Assembly (NCBI GenBank): GCA_947459425.1
Contig: CANHDJ010000010.1
Span: 16,292 to 80,291, forward strand
Direction of reading: 5' to 3'
Source: Ignavibacteria bacterium
GTDB lineage: Bacteria; Bacteroidota; Ignavibacteria; Kapaibacteriales; UBA4661
Length of the DNA stretch: 64,000 bases
Part shown: piece after piece, positions 1-10,054 of the stretch
Position numbering within the stretch: the stretch's first letter is position 1
Layout of the letters: every line of letters starts with the position of its first letter
Made by a program: the position numbers and the translations under genes
The notes under the pieces: model-generated
The model's input: only the letters and a program-made list of their open reading frames with translations
Told to the model about the DNA's origin: nothing
The model's database searches: none

Positions 1-2
1 TT

Positions 3-3000
3 TACGTCGCCGACCAAGGCAATAACCGCATTCGTGCTATTGCACCACCACCAGTACCAACAATTACCAGCTTTACGCCCACGAGCGCCGGAGCGGGTAT
101 GACCGTTACGATTACCGGGACAAATTTTTTAGGTGCAGGAGCAGTGAGTTTTGGCGGCGTGGCGGCAACAAGTTTTACGGTTGTGTCTGCAACCCAAATA
201 ACAGCCGTTGTTGCGGCTGGTAGCGCAAGCGGCAGTGTTGCAGTCACAGCCCCAGGCGGCACGGCAACACTCGCGGGGTTTAATTTTATCCCGCCTCCGA
301 CCATCACTGGCTTTACACCAACAAGCGCTGGGGGAGGGACGACAGTACAAATTACCGGGACTGATCTTGCAACGACAACTGCCGTAAGTTTCGGCGGTGT
401 TCCGGCAGCAAGTTTCACGATTATTTCAGCAAATCAGGTTAATGCTGTCGTTGCGGCGGGTGGTGCGAGCGGGAGCATTTCTATCACGACCCTTGGCGGA
501 ACGGGATCTCTGGCGGGCTTTACCTTTATCCCCGTTCCGGTGATTTCCAGTTTTGCCCCAACAAGCGCTGCGGTCGGAGCAACAGTCGTTCTGACGGGAA
601 CGGGCTTCACAGGAGCAACTGCCGTGACCTTTGGCGGCGTTCCGGCAGCAAGTTTCAACGTCGATTCACCAACACAAATCTCCGCCGTCGTTGCTGCGGG
701 CGGTGCGACGGGAAGTATTGCCGTCACAACACCCGGCGGCACGGGGACGCGCACGGGCTTCACATTTATTGCACCGCCGACCATTACGAGTTTTACGCCA
801 ACGAGTTCAGGATTGGGATTGACGGTGACGATAAACGGCACAAATTTAAGCGGAGCAACTGCCGTCACCTTCGGCGGTGTTCCAGCGACAAGTTTTATGG
901 TCGTTTCGTCAATGCAGATAACCGCAGTTGTGGCGGCGGGGGCAAGTGGTAGCGTCCAAGTGACCAATCCCGGCGGTACGGCAACATTGGCGGGGTTCAC
1001 CTGGGTTGCAGCGCCCACAATTACAAGCATTATGCCGATGAGTGGGGCGGTCGGGGCAGTTATCACGATTGATGGTACAAATTTTACTGGAGCAACGACG
1101 GTTCGTTTTGGTGGCATTCCGGCAGCGAGTTTTATGATTGTATCGTCAACGCAGATAACCGCAGTTGTTGCAGCGGGCGGTGCGACGGGTGCAGTGCAGG
1201 TGGTCACACCCGGCGGCACAGGCAGTTTGGCGGGTTTTACCTTCCTGCCATCTCCACCAACTATTACGAGTTTTACGCCCGCTAATCGTTGTCCGGGTGG
1301 TACGGTCACCATTACAGGAACAAATTTTGTCGCTCCGGCGACCGTAACTTTTGGCGGTGTGGCGGCGGCAAGTGTTGTTATCGGCTCTCCAACATCTATT
1401 ACAGCGACCGTCGCTGCGGGCGGTGCAAGTGGTGTAATAGGCGTAACCACACCCGGCGGTACGGTCAATTCTGCCGGAATGTTTACGTTTTCTCCAACGC
1501 CGACCATTACAGGAATTGCACCGACAATGCAATCCGGCGGCGGTACGGTTACTATCACTGGAACAAATCTCACAGGTGCAACGGCGGTGAGTTTTGGTGG
1601 TGTTCCAGCGGCAAGTTTTGCCGTTATGTCCGCGACACAAATTGATGCTGTCGTTGCGGCGGGCGGAGCAAGCGGAAATGTCGTTGTGACCTCGCCCGGT
1701 GGCTGCACAGCAACTTTTGGGGGCTTTACGTTTAATGCCCCAGTTCCAACGGTAACAAGTTTTACGCCAATGAGCGCTGCTGCCGGAACAACAGTCACAA
1801 TCAATGGCACAGGTTTTACGGGTGCGACACAGGTACGATTTGGCGGAGTCAATGCGGCGAGTTTTATCGTCGTCAATTCCATGCAAATCACGGCGGTTGT
1901 TGCGGCGGGTGGCGCTAGCGGTAGTATCACCGTAACAACACCCGGCGGACCGGGGTCGATGGCAGGATTCACCTTCATTCCACCACCAGTAATCACGACT
2001 TTTACGCCTACCACACAAGGAAGCGGCGGCATTGTAACGATTAACGGTTCTGGCTTCACGGGTGCAACAGCAGTGCGGTTTGGCACGGCAGCCTTTGGCA
2101 CAGCGACTCCCGCGGCAGGTTTCGTGGTTGTCAACGACAATCAAATCACCGCGACGGTCGGCGCAGGAGCAACCGGGCGCGTATGGGTTATGGCACCGGG
2201 CTCAGGTACGGCGGCATCTGCAACGGGATTTACGTTTGCACCTGTTCCGACGATTACGAGTTTTACACCTACCAGTGCTGGAACGGGCATGACTATCACG
2301 ATTACGGGAACAGGCTTTACGGCTCCGGCAACGGTGACTTTTGGTGGTGTACCAGCAACAGGCGTAACGGTGGTATCATTAACCCAAATCACCGCCAACG
2401 TCGCGGCTGGTGCAACAGGTCTTGTGAGCGTCACAACACCGGGCGGCACAGTTAATTCTGTGGGACCATTCACCTTTGTTGCCGCGCCAACGATTGCCAC
2501 GTTCTCACCGACAAGCGCGGCTGTGGGCGCAACAGTCACGATTACAGGAACAAATCTGAGCGGCGCAACTGCCGTTACCTTTGGTGGAGTTCCAGCAATG
2601 ATTCTGACAAATTCGATGACGACTATTACTGCACAAGTTGGTGCAGGTGGAGCCTCCGGCAGCGTACAAGTTACCACTGTCGGCGGTACGGCAACAGCCA
2701 CGGGATTCTTGCTTCTTCCTAATATCACCAGCTTCACGCCTACAAGCGCTGGCGCAGCCATGACCGTTACCATCAATGGAACGGGCTTCACGGGCGCGAC
2801 GGCGGTGAGTTTTGGTGGTGTAGCGGCGGCAAGCTATACGGTTGTTTCTTCGACGCAAATCACCGCCGTCGTGCCGGTGGGTGGCGCAAGTGGTAGCATT
2901 CAAGTCACCACGCCCGGCGGCTCATCAAGTTTCGCCGGATTTAATTTTATCCCACCACCGACCGTTACGGGCTTTCTGCCGACAAGCGCTCCCGGAGGAA

Positions 3001-6000
3001 CGATGGTGGTGATTACGGGAACAGATTTCTTGACCGCCACGGGGGTAAGTTTTGGCGGAACGGCAGCAGCAAGTTTTGTCGTAAACTCTGCAACACAGAT
3101 TACTGCCGTTGTCTCGGCTGGTGGCTCGACAGGCGCTGTACAGGTCACAACACTTGGCGGAACGAACAATTTAGCAGGATTTACCTTTATTCCTTCTCCG
3201 CCAACCATGACGAGTTTCACGCCAACAACCGCAGGAGCGGGCGCAACGGTAACGATTATCGGAACAAACTTTGCCGGAGTATCGGTTGTGAGTTTTGGTG
3301 GGACGGCAGCCGCAAGCTATACAGTTGTGTCCCCAACCCAGATTAATGCTGTTGTCGGCGCAGGTGCAAGCGGAAGTGTGCGTGTCACAGCACTTGGCGG
3401 AACGATTATGAATCCGGGCTTCACCTTTATTTTGCCACCCACTATCAGTAGTTTTACGCCAACGAGTGCAGCCGTGGGCGCAACGGTCACGATTAACGGC
3501 GCAAATTTCACAGGCGCGACGGCGGTGAGTTTCGGCGGTGTTCCGGCGGCGAGTTTTACCGTTGTGTCGGCAATGCAGATAACCGCCGTTGTAGCGGCGG
3601 GCGGAGCAAGCGGAAATGTTTCTGTGACGACTCCGGGCGGCACAGGTACAAGCGCAGGTTTCAATTTCTTAGCACCGCCGACAATAGGCGGTTTTGCACC
3701 AACGAGCGCTGCGGCTGGGGCAACAGTGACAATTACAGGAACAAATTTCACGGGTGCAACGGCAGTAAGTTTTGGCGGTGTTCCGGCGGCGAGTTTTATG
3801 GTAAATTCTCCAACGCAAATCACCGCCGTTGTTGCTAGTGGCGGCGCGACGGGCAATGTTTCGGTTACAGCACCCGGCGGAACGATTACCTCTGGTGGTT
3901 TTGCCTTTGTTGCGCCACCGAATATCACCAGCTTTTCTCCAACCAGCGCCGCACAAGGCGCAACGGTTTTGATTAATGGTTCAAATTTCACCGGCGCAAC
4001 AGGCGTAACTTTTGGTGGTGTTGCCGCAACAGGTTTTACGGTCATTACGGATAATTTGATGACCGCCGTTGTCGGCACGGGTTCAACGGGGAATCTGCAA
4101 GTCACGGGTCCCGGCGGTACAGGCACACGCACGGGCTTTAGCTTTGCAACGGGACCAATGATAACAAGCGTATCGCCAAGCAGCGCCGGACCGGGTATGA
4201 CCGTGATTATCAACGGTGCTGGCTTTTTAAGCGCATCGGTCGTGAGTTTTGGTGGTGTTCCGGCGGCAAGTTATACCGTTCTTTCGCCATCGCAAATAAG
4301 CGCGGTTATTGCCGCAGGCGGCGCAAGCGGAAATGTCCTTGTGACAACGCCCGGCGGCACGGGGACGCTCGGCGGATTTGCCTTTTTCCCAACGCCGACG
4401 GTTACGAGTTTTACACCAACAATGGGCAATCCGGGTGCAGGAATAACAATTAACGGAACGAACTTCACAGGAACAACATCTGTGACGATTGGCGGTGTTC
4501 CAGTGACAAGTTTTATGGTTACGTCGCCAACGCAAATTGGGGCAGTTGTTTCAACGGGAGCAACCGGGAGTGTTACGGTTTCAACGCCAGGCGGTACTGC
4601 CAGCCTTGCGGGGTTCACCGTCACGATTCCGCCACCGACGATTACGAGTTTCACACCGACGGCATCAGCTTCCAATGCCTCCATCACGATTACAGGTACA
4701 AATTTCTTCGGTGTTTCGGCAGTCAGTTTCGGCGGTACGCCAGCAGGCAGTTTCACGGTGAATTCCGCAACACAAATTACGGCGGTTGTCGCCTTGGGAG
4801 CAACGGGGAACGTATCGGTAACGACATTGGGTGGCACGGCAACACGTTCAGGGTTCACCTTCTATCCACCACCAACTATCTCGTCCTTTACCCCGACAAG
4901 CGCACCAACAGGGACGTTTGTGACCATTAACGGCAATAATTTTCTCAGTGTAACCGATGTGCGCTTTGGTAGCCAAACAGCAGCGAATTACACGGTTCTT
5001 TCTCCAACACAAATCAGCGCACAAATCGGCATTGGTGGAAGCGGAAACGTCACAGTTAGTGCTTCCGGTGGCACGGTCAGCGCTCCGGGCTTCACATATC
5101 TTCCCGCTCCTGTTATTTCGGGATTTTTCCCAGCATCTGCCGGACCGGGCATGACGATAACGATTAACGGTGCAAATTTCACGGGCGCAACGCAGGTTCG
5201 GTTTGGTGGCGTGGCGGCGAGCAGCTTTATGGTCATGTCTTCGTCGCAGATTACCGCCGTCATTGCTGGTGGCTCTACGGGCAGCATTTCGGTTACGTCG
5301 GGTGCAGGAACGGGCATCTCCTCAGGCTTTACATTTGTGCTGCCGCCGACAATTACCAGCTTTACGCCGACGGTCAGAGGTCCGAATATGACGGTAACGA
5401 TAACGGGAACAAATTTTACGGGTGCAACATTGGTGCAGTTTGGTGGGGTTTCTGCCAATAGTTTTACTGTCAATTCCCCCACGCAAATCACGGCGGTTGT
5501 TGGTTTGGGTGGTGCAAGCGGTAGCGTCACGGTTCAGAATCTTGGCGGCTCGGCTTCACTAGCAGGATTTACCTTTATTCCTGCACCGATCATCACAAAT
5601 TTCACTCCTACAAGTGGTGAACCGGGCGAAACGATTATTATTTCGGGGTCAAACTTTACAGGCGTGACCAATGTGAGTTTTGGTGGCATTACGGCGGCAA
5701 GTTTTACGGTTGTCTCGCCGAACCAGATTCGCGCCGTCGTACCAGGGAATGCCGGAAATAGCCTTGTTGTGATTAGTTCCGGCGGAACGGCGACATTGGC
5801 GGGATTTACCTTCGTCCCAGCACCGACGATAACAAGTTTCACGCCGAACAGCGCCGGACCAAATCAAACCGTCAACATCATTGGTACAAACTTCAGTTCA
5901 GCAACAAAAATCACCTTTGGCGGGGTTTCGGCAAAAAGTTTTGAAGTCTTGTCGCCATCCTTGATTTCGGCAGTTGTCAGCGAGGATGCTTTTAGCGGTC

Positions 6001-9000
6001 ACGTCGCCGTTTTCACGGCAGATGGTAGTGACAGTGCGTCAGGATTTATCTTTATTCCGCCTGTGCCGACCATTACGAGTTTCAGCCCCACGACTGCCGG
6101 ACCCGGAATGACCGTGACTATCTCTGGAACGGGCTTTCGAGGTACTTCGACGGCAAGTTTTGGCGGTGTGGCAGCCGAGAGTTTCCGCGTGACGGGGCAG
6201 ACACAAATAACTGCAATTATTTCTACGGGGGCAAGCGGCAGCGTTGCTATCTCTACGCCTGGCGGCAGGGCTTCGTTGTCAGGATTTACCTTTGCTCCGG
6301 CACCAGCGATTTCCAGTATTTCACCATCAACGGCTGTCCCGGGTGACACCATCACTATCACGGGTGTCAATCTTGCGGAAGTGCTATCGGTGCGGATTGG
6401 AAATGTTGCGGCGGCATTTATTCTTGTTTCGCCGACACAAATCCGTGCCGTTGTGCCGCGCAGTGGTGGCAGCGTCGTTATCACCACTCCCGGCGGCTCG
6501 GCGGTTTCAAGCGCCTTCACGACAATTCCGCCGCCAATTATTGCCAGTTTCACACCGACAGTCAGTCCTGCGGGCGGTACGGTCGATATTCGCGGAGTAA
6601 ACTTTATCGGTGTGCGCACCGTGCGCTTCGGCACATCGTCGGTGGCGAGTTTCCGCGTTGTTGCCGACACGCTGATAACGGCGGTTATTGGCAACGGGGC
6701 AAGCGGTAGCGTCAGCGTGACGACGACTGCCGGAACCGCGACGCTTGCTGGATTCCGCTTTATCGGAGCGCCGACGATTATGAGTTTTAGCCCAATCGGT
6801 GCGGGTACTGGTATTGCTGTGACGATTATCGGCACCAATTTTACCGACATTACGAGTGTAAATTTTGGAAGCGTATCGGCAGCAAGTTTTACAGTTGTTT
6901 CACCGACGCAAATCATCGCCATTGTGCCAAATGATGCGGTCGTCGCAAATATTAGTGGCGACATTACCATTTCCGGCACAGGCGGGACGTTCCGCCTGGC
7001 GGGCTTTACCTTCCTTCCGCCGCCTGTTTTGACGGCATTTTCGCCCACCAGCGCTGGTCCCGGCACGACGATAACACTCACGGGTAGGAATCTGACGGGC
7101 GTAAGTGTGGTGCGTTTTGGTGGCGTGACGGCAGCAAGTTTTTCGGTTGTTTCCGATACCTTGCTAACGGCGGTGCTTGCAAGCGGCTCTAGCGGTACTG
7201 TTTCGGTGGTGAGTTCAGGTGGAACGGCTTCGCTGGAAGGTTTCGCCTACGTGCCACCGCCGCCAGTTGTAAGCAGTTTCACGCCGACCAGTGCTGGTGC
7301 GGATGTTACCGTAACCATCAACGGTGCGAACTTTGTTGATGTCACTGCGGTACGTTTTGGGAACATTGATGCAACGCGCTTTACCGTCGTGTCGCCAACG
7401 CAAATAACGGCGGTCGTTGGGGCGGGTGCAAGCGGAAGCGTGAGCGTAACATCGCAAACAGGCACGGGGTCGCGGATGGGCTTCAGCTTTATTCCTGCGC
7501 CTACCGTCACCAATCTCACACCGAGAACTGCCGGAGCGGGTGCAACGGTGCTGATAACGGGAACAAATTTTGCCAACACTCGTAGCGTGAGTTTTGGCGG
7601 CGTTCCGGCAGCAGACTTTACTGTTGTCTCGCCGACCGAAATACGCGCTGTTTTGGGGACAGGTGCAAGCGGAAGCGTTGTTGTGACAACACCCGGGGGC
7701 ATCGGTACGTTAGCGGGATTCACTCTGATTCCGGCACCGCGCGTGAGCAGCTTCTCTCCAACAAGTGCGCCAGCAGGGGCGGTGGTGACGATTGGCGGAG
7801 CAAACTTTACGGGTGTAAGCAGCGTGAGTTTTGGTGGTGTTGCAACAACGGGCTTTACGGTGTTTTCGTCGACGCAAATCACGGCGATTGTTCCGGTAGG
7901 GGCGATTGGCGGGGCAATTTCAGTCACAACGCCCGGCGGTACGGGCAGTTTGGGCGGGTTTACCCCTATTGCGCCGCCGACTATTAGCAACTTTAGTCCG
8001 GCAAGTGCAGGTGTAGGAACAGTGGTGGTCATTACGGGGTCGAACTTCACCACCGGAGCAACGGTGCGCTTTGGCAATACTCTTGCATCAAACGTCATGG
8101 TTGTTTCACCGACGCAAATACGGGCGACTGTGCCGCTTGGCACAACAGGCGGGTCAATTTCTGTCACAACCGTCGGCGGAACCGTAACGCAGAACGGCTT
8201 TAGCCTTCTGAATGCACCCCGCATTACGGCGTTCTCCCCAACCATTGGCAGTTCAGGAACAATCGTGATTATCACGGGCGCAAACCTAACAGGTGCGCTA
8301 TCGGTGAATTTCGGCACAACTTCCGCAGCGAGTTTTACCCTACTTTCCGATACGCAAATTCGTGCTGTTGTCGGTACGGGTGCAAGCGGCAGCGTGAGTG
8401 TGACAACGCCGGGCGGCACAGGCGCTTTGGCAGGATTTTCCTATCTCGGTGCGCCTAGTGTGGCGGGCTTCACGCCAACGAGTGCTGGTGCGGGGCGGAT
8501 TGTGACGATTATCGGCACAAGTTTCACTGGCGCACGAAGCGTGAGTTTTGGGGGCGTGGAAGCACGGCGTTTCACGGTAGTTTCGCCGACACAAATTAGT
8601 GCGGAGGTGGGCAGTGGCGCGAGTGGTGATGTTGCCGTAACAACCTCCGGTGGCAGTGGCAAACTTGCGGGCTTTACGTTCCTTCCTGCACCGATTGTTA
8701 CGAGTTTCAGCCCCGCTAGTGGAGCAACAGGAACGCGCGTGGTGATAACAGGCTCGAATTTGAACGGTGCGACAAGTGTTGTGATGGGCGGAACGAGTAT
8801 TCCGTTTAGGGTTGATAATGCGGGGCAAATCACGGTCATTGTGCCGATAGGCGGTGTCGGCGACGGCGCTATTACAGTCAATACTGCTGGTGGTGTCGGG
8901 ATTTCCAATGAAGCGTTTCGCTTCATTCCACCACCGATGATTAGTTCCGCAGGTGTTGTGCAAAGCCGACAAGGAACGATTTTGCGTATTGTTGGGCAGA

Positions 9001-9941
9001 ATTTTGTTGGTACAACAACCGTAAATATTGGTCGGATTAGTGTCCCATTTACGATTATCAATCAAAGTCAAGTAACGGCAGCAATTCCCGTTGGCACCTC
9101 ACAAAATGAAGCCGTCAGTCTTTTCACTCCTGGCGGCGTGGCAGTTTCATCAGGCGCTCCGCCACAACCCACGATCACATCTGTTACGCCGTCGCGTGGC
9201 ATGGCAGGTACGCGGGTGCTTATATCGGGACAAGCGCTTCGTGGCACAACGCAAGCAAGTATCGGCGGCATTGACGTGCCATTTACCATTTTGAGTTCGG
9301 CACAAGTAGAACTGACTATCCCAAGTGCAGGTGCATCTGGTGTTATCGGATTGGTTACGCCACAAGGGGTTGTCACAACGACAACGACGTTTACGCTCAT
9401 CACATCGGAGCCTTCTATTGCATCATTCTCACCAACGCAAGGTGATGTTGGAACAATAGTGCGGGTTCGCGGTGAGAACTTTGGTCAGGTCAACGGGGTA
9501 TTTATTGGCGGTGTGAGTATTCCATTCCGCATTGCAAGCGCATCGGAACTTGTTTTGACGATTCCAGTCGGTGCCACAAGTGGAAATATTGTGCTGGTTT
9601 CACCGATTGGTGTCACGATTTCATCAGGGCGATTTATTTTTGCACCCGGAGGCGTATTACCGCCAACGCCAGATCCGATTGCCGTCGGTACGGTAAAGTG
9701 TTATCCGAACCCTGCAACCGACAATATCACGGTCGCCTACGCGCTGGACAAGCCGTATAGCGTGAAAATTCACTTGCTGGATATGCGTGGTAACACCTTG
9801 CAAACTCTTGACCAAGGCAAACAAGACAAAGGCGAATACACAACAACGCTCACGATGAGTTCTTACGCCATCGGCACGTATATCGTGGTTGTTCAAACCC
9901 CTGTGCGGAAAATGCAAGCACTTGTGACTGTTGTGCGGTAA
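3..9941 (+). CDS. Giant NHL/IPT-repeat surface protein with T9SS sorting domain (5' partial)
   Basis: The reading frame is open from the first bases of the window, so the true start lies upstream; 3312 residues are visible. The first visible codons read YVADQGNNRIRAIA, the end of an NHL beta-propeller blade. Next come 40 IPT/TIG immunoglobulin-like repeats of about 80 residues, each opening like PTITSFTPTSAGAG and containing motifs such as TGTNFTGATAVSFGG and TQITAVVAAGG. The last ~85 residues (from about 9688) begin CYPNPATDN and match a type IX secretion sorting domain. The protein is therefore expected to be exported by T9SS and either anchored to the surface or released. Repeats 1-36 are very alike; the last four are diverged and share an IPF/VPF motif. 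The role is unknown: adhesin or polymer binding is inference from IPT repeats in other proteins. A hairpin element lies 28 nt after the stop. Confidence 0.9.
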   Translation, partial: YVADQGNNRIRAIAPPPVPTITSFTPTSAGAGMTVTITGTNFLGAGAVSFGGVAATSFTVVSATQITAVVAAGSASGSVAVTAPGGTATLAGFNFIPPPTITGFTPTSAGGGTTVQITGTDLATTTAVSFGGVPAASFTIISANQVNAVVAAGGASGSISITTLGGTGSLAGFTFIPVPVISSFAPTSAAVGATVVLTGTGFTGATAVTFGGVPAASFNVDSPTQISAVVAAGGATGSIAVTTPGGTGTRTGFTFIAPPTITSFTPTSSGLGLTVTINGTNLSGATAVTFGGVPATSFMVVSSMQITAVVAAGASGSVQVTNPGGTATLAGFTWVAAPTITSIMPMSGAVGAVITIDGTNFTGATTVRFGGIPAASFMIVSSTQITAVVAAGGATGAVQVVTPGGTGSLAGFTFLPSPPTITSFTPANRCPGGTVTITGTNFVAPATVTFGGVAAASVVIGSPTSITATVAAGGASGVIGVTTPGGTVNSAGMFTFSPTPTITGIAPTMQSGGGTVTITGTNLTGATAVSFGGVPAASFAVMSATQIDAVVAAGGASGNVVVTSPGGCTATFGGFTFNAPVPTVTSFTPMSAAAGTTVTINGTGFTGATQVRFGGVNAASFIVVNSMQITAVVAAGGASGSITVTTPGGPGSMAGFTFIPPPVITTFTPTTQGSGGIVTINGSGFTGATAVRFGTAAFGTATPAAGFVVVNDNQITATVGAGATGRVWVMAPGSGTAASATGFTFAPVPTITSFTPTSAGTGMTITITGTGFTAPATVTFGGVPATGVTVVSLTQITANVAAGATGLVSVTTPGGTVNSVGPFTFVAAPTIATFSPTSAAVGATVTITGTNLSGATAVTFGGVPAMILTNSMTTITAQVGAGGASGSVQVTTVGGTATATGFLLLPNITSFTPTSAGAAMTVTINGTGFTGATAVSFGGVAAASYTVVSSTQITAVVPVGGASGSIQVTTPGGSSSFAGFNFIPPPTVTGFLPTSAPGGTMVVITGTDFLTATGVSFGGTAAASFVVNSATQITAVVSAGGSTGAVQVTTLGGTNNLAGFTFIPSPPTMTSFTPTTAGAGATVTIIGTNFAGVSVVSFGGTAAASYTVVSPTQINAVVGAGASGSVRVTALGGTIMNPGFTFILPPTISSFTPTSAAVGATVTINGANFTGATAVSFGGVPAASFTVVSAMQITAVVAAGGASGNVSVTTPGGTGTSAGFNFLAPPTIGGFAPTSAAAGATVTITGTNFTGATAVSFGGVPAASFMVNSPTQITAVVASGGATGNVSVTAPGGTITSGGFAFVAPPNITSFSPTSAAQGATVLINGSNFTGATGVTFGGVAATGFTVITDNLMTAVVGTGSTGNLQVTGPGGTGTRTGFSFATGPMITSVSPSSAGPGMTVIINGAGFLSASVVSFGGVPAASYTVLSPSQISAVIAAGGASGNVLVTTPGGTGTLGGFAFFPTPTVTSFTPTMGNPGAGITINGTNFTGTTSVTIGGVPVTSFMVTSPTQIGAVVSTGATGSVTVSTPGGTASLAGFTVTIPPPTITSFTPTASASNASITITGTNFFGVSAVSFGGTPAGSFTVNSATQITAVVALGATGNVSVTTLGGTATRSGFTFYPPPTISSFTPTSAPTGTFVTINGNNFLSVTDVRFGSQTAANYTVLSPTQISAQIGIGGSGNVTVSASGGTVSAPGFTYLPAPVISGFFPASAGPGMTITINGANFTGATQVRFGGVAASSFMVMSSSQITAVIAGGSTGSISVTSGAGTGISSGFTFVLPPTITSFTPTVRGPNMTVTITGTNFTGATLVQFGGVSANSFTVNSPTQITAVVGLGGASGSVTVQNLGGSASLAGFTFIPAPIITNFTPTSGEPGETIIISGSNFTGVTNVSFGGITAASFTVVSPNQIRAVVPGNAGNSLVVISSGGTATLAGFTFVPAPTITSFTPNSAGPNQTVNIIGTNFSSATKITFGGVSAKSFEVLSPSLISAVVSEDAFSGHVAVFTADGSDSASGFIFIPPVPTITSFSPTTAGPGMTVTISGTGFRGTSTASFGGVAAESFRVTGQTQITAIISTGASGSVAISTPGGRASLSGFTFAPAPAISSISPSTAVPGDTITITGVNLAEVLSVRIGNVAAAFILVSPTQIRAVVPRSGGSVVITTPGGSAVSSAFTTIPPPIIASFTPTVSPAGGTVDIRGVNFIGVRTVRFGTSSVASFRVVADTLITAVIGNGASGSVSVTTTAGTATLAGFRFIGAPTIMSFSPIGAGTGIAVTIIGTNFTDITSVNFGSVSAASFTVVSPTQIIAIVPNDAVVANISGDITISGTGGTFRLAGFTFLPPPVLTAFSPTSAGPGTTITLTGRNLTGVSVVRFGGVTAASFSVVSDTLLTAVLASGSSGTVSVVSSGGTASLEGFAYVPPPPVVSSFTPTSAGADVTVTINGANFVDVTAVRFGNIDATRFTVVSPTQITAVVGAGASGSVSVTSQTGTGSRMGFSFIPAPTVTNLTPRTAGAGATVLITGTNFANTRSVSFGGVPAADFTVVSPTEIRAVLGTGASGSVVVTTPGGIGTLAGFTLIPAPRVSSFSPTSAPAGAVVTIGGANFTGVSSVSFGGVATTGFTVFSSTQITAIVPVGAIGGAISVTTPGGTGSLGGFTPIAPPTISNFSPASAGVGTVVVITGSNFTTGATVRFGNTLASNVMVVSPTQIRATVPLGTTGGSISVTTVGGTVTQNGFSLLNAPRITAFSPTIGSSGTIVIITGANLTGALSVNFGTTSAASFTLLSDTQIRAVVGTGASGSVSVTTPGGTGALAGFSYLGAPSVAGFTPTSAGAGRIVTIIGTSFTGARSVSFGGVEARRFTVVSPTQISAEVGSGASGDVAVTTSGGSGKLAGFTFLPAPIVTSFSPASGATGTRVVITGSNLNGATSVVMGGTSIPFRVDNAGQITVIVPIGGVGDGAITVNTAGGVGISNEAFRFIPPPMISSAGVVQSRQGTILRIVGQNFVGTTTVNIGRISVPFTIINQSQVTAAIPVGTSQNEAVSLFTPGGVAVSSGAPPQPTITSVTPSRGMAGTRVLISGQALRGTTQASIGGIDVPFTILSSAQVELTIPSAGASGVIGLVTPQGVVTTTTTFTLITSEPSIASFSPTQGDVGTIVRVRGENFGQVNGVFIGGVSIPFRIASASELVLTIPVGATSGNIVLVSPIGVTISSGRFIFAPGGVLPPTPDPIAVGTVKCYPNPATDNITVAYALDKPYSVKIHLLDMRGNTLQTLDQGKQDKGEYTTTLTMSSYAIGTYIVVVQTPVRKMQALVTVVR
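57..9645 (+). repeat. Array of 40 IPT/TIG-coding repeats
   Basis: Tandem units of about 240 bp, each coding one IPT/TIG domain, fill almost the whole visible gene. Neighbouring units are clearly related at DNA level as well as protein level (recurrent gtgagttttggtggtgtt and acgcaaatcaccgc blocks), so unequal crossing-over or gene conversion is likely. The array also creates long stop-free frames on the minus strand, which are artefacts. The count of 40 comes from manually counting the (P)xITSFTPxS openings. Confidence 0.85.
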
Positions 9942-9968
9942 CTGCTGCTCTACGCAGAAATGCGCCCT

Positions 9969-9997
9969 ACAGGAGTGCGAACGAAGTTCGCAACAAC
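9969..9997 (+). repeat. Dispersed 3' hairpin element, copy A
   Basis: A 29-bp element with core GTGCGAACGAAGTTCGC; the arms GCGAAC and GTTCGC form a small stem. It lies 28 nt after the stop of the giant IPT gene. A copy with one mismatch lies at 57052-57080 after the other IPT/T9SS gene, in the same orientation to its gene. Shorter relatives are at 49851-49876 and 55068-55090. There is no T-run, so it is not a standard terminator. Confidence 0.7.
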
Positions 9998-10054
9998 AAA
10001 GATGACCTTGATTCGATGACTCTTGAACGACCAGTACCAACTTTTTTTTGCACT

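Noticed and set aside
434..9403. Long minus-strand open frames opposite the giant IPT gene (for example 434-2140 and 7247-8419)
   Set aside because: They mirror the repeat array; their length follows from the repeated codon pattern on the plus strand, and they show only low-complexity Pro/Val/Thr sequence.
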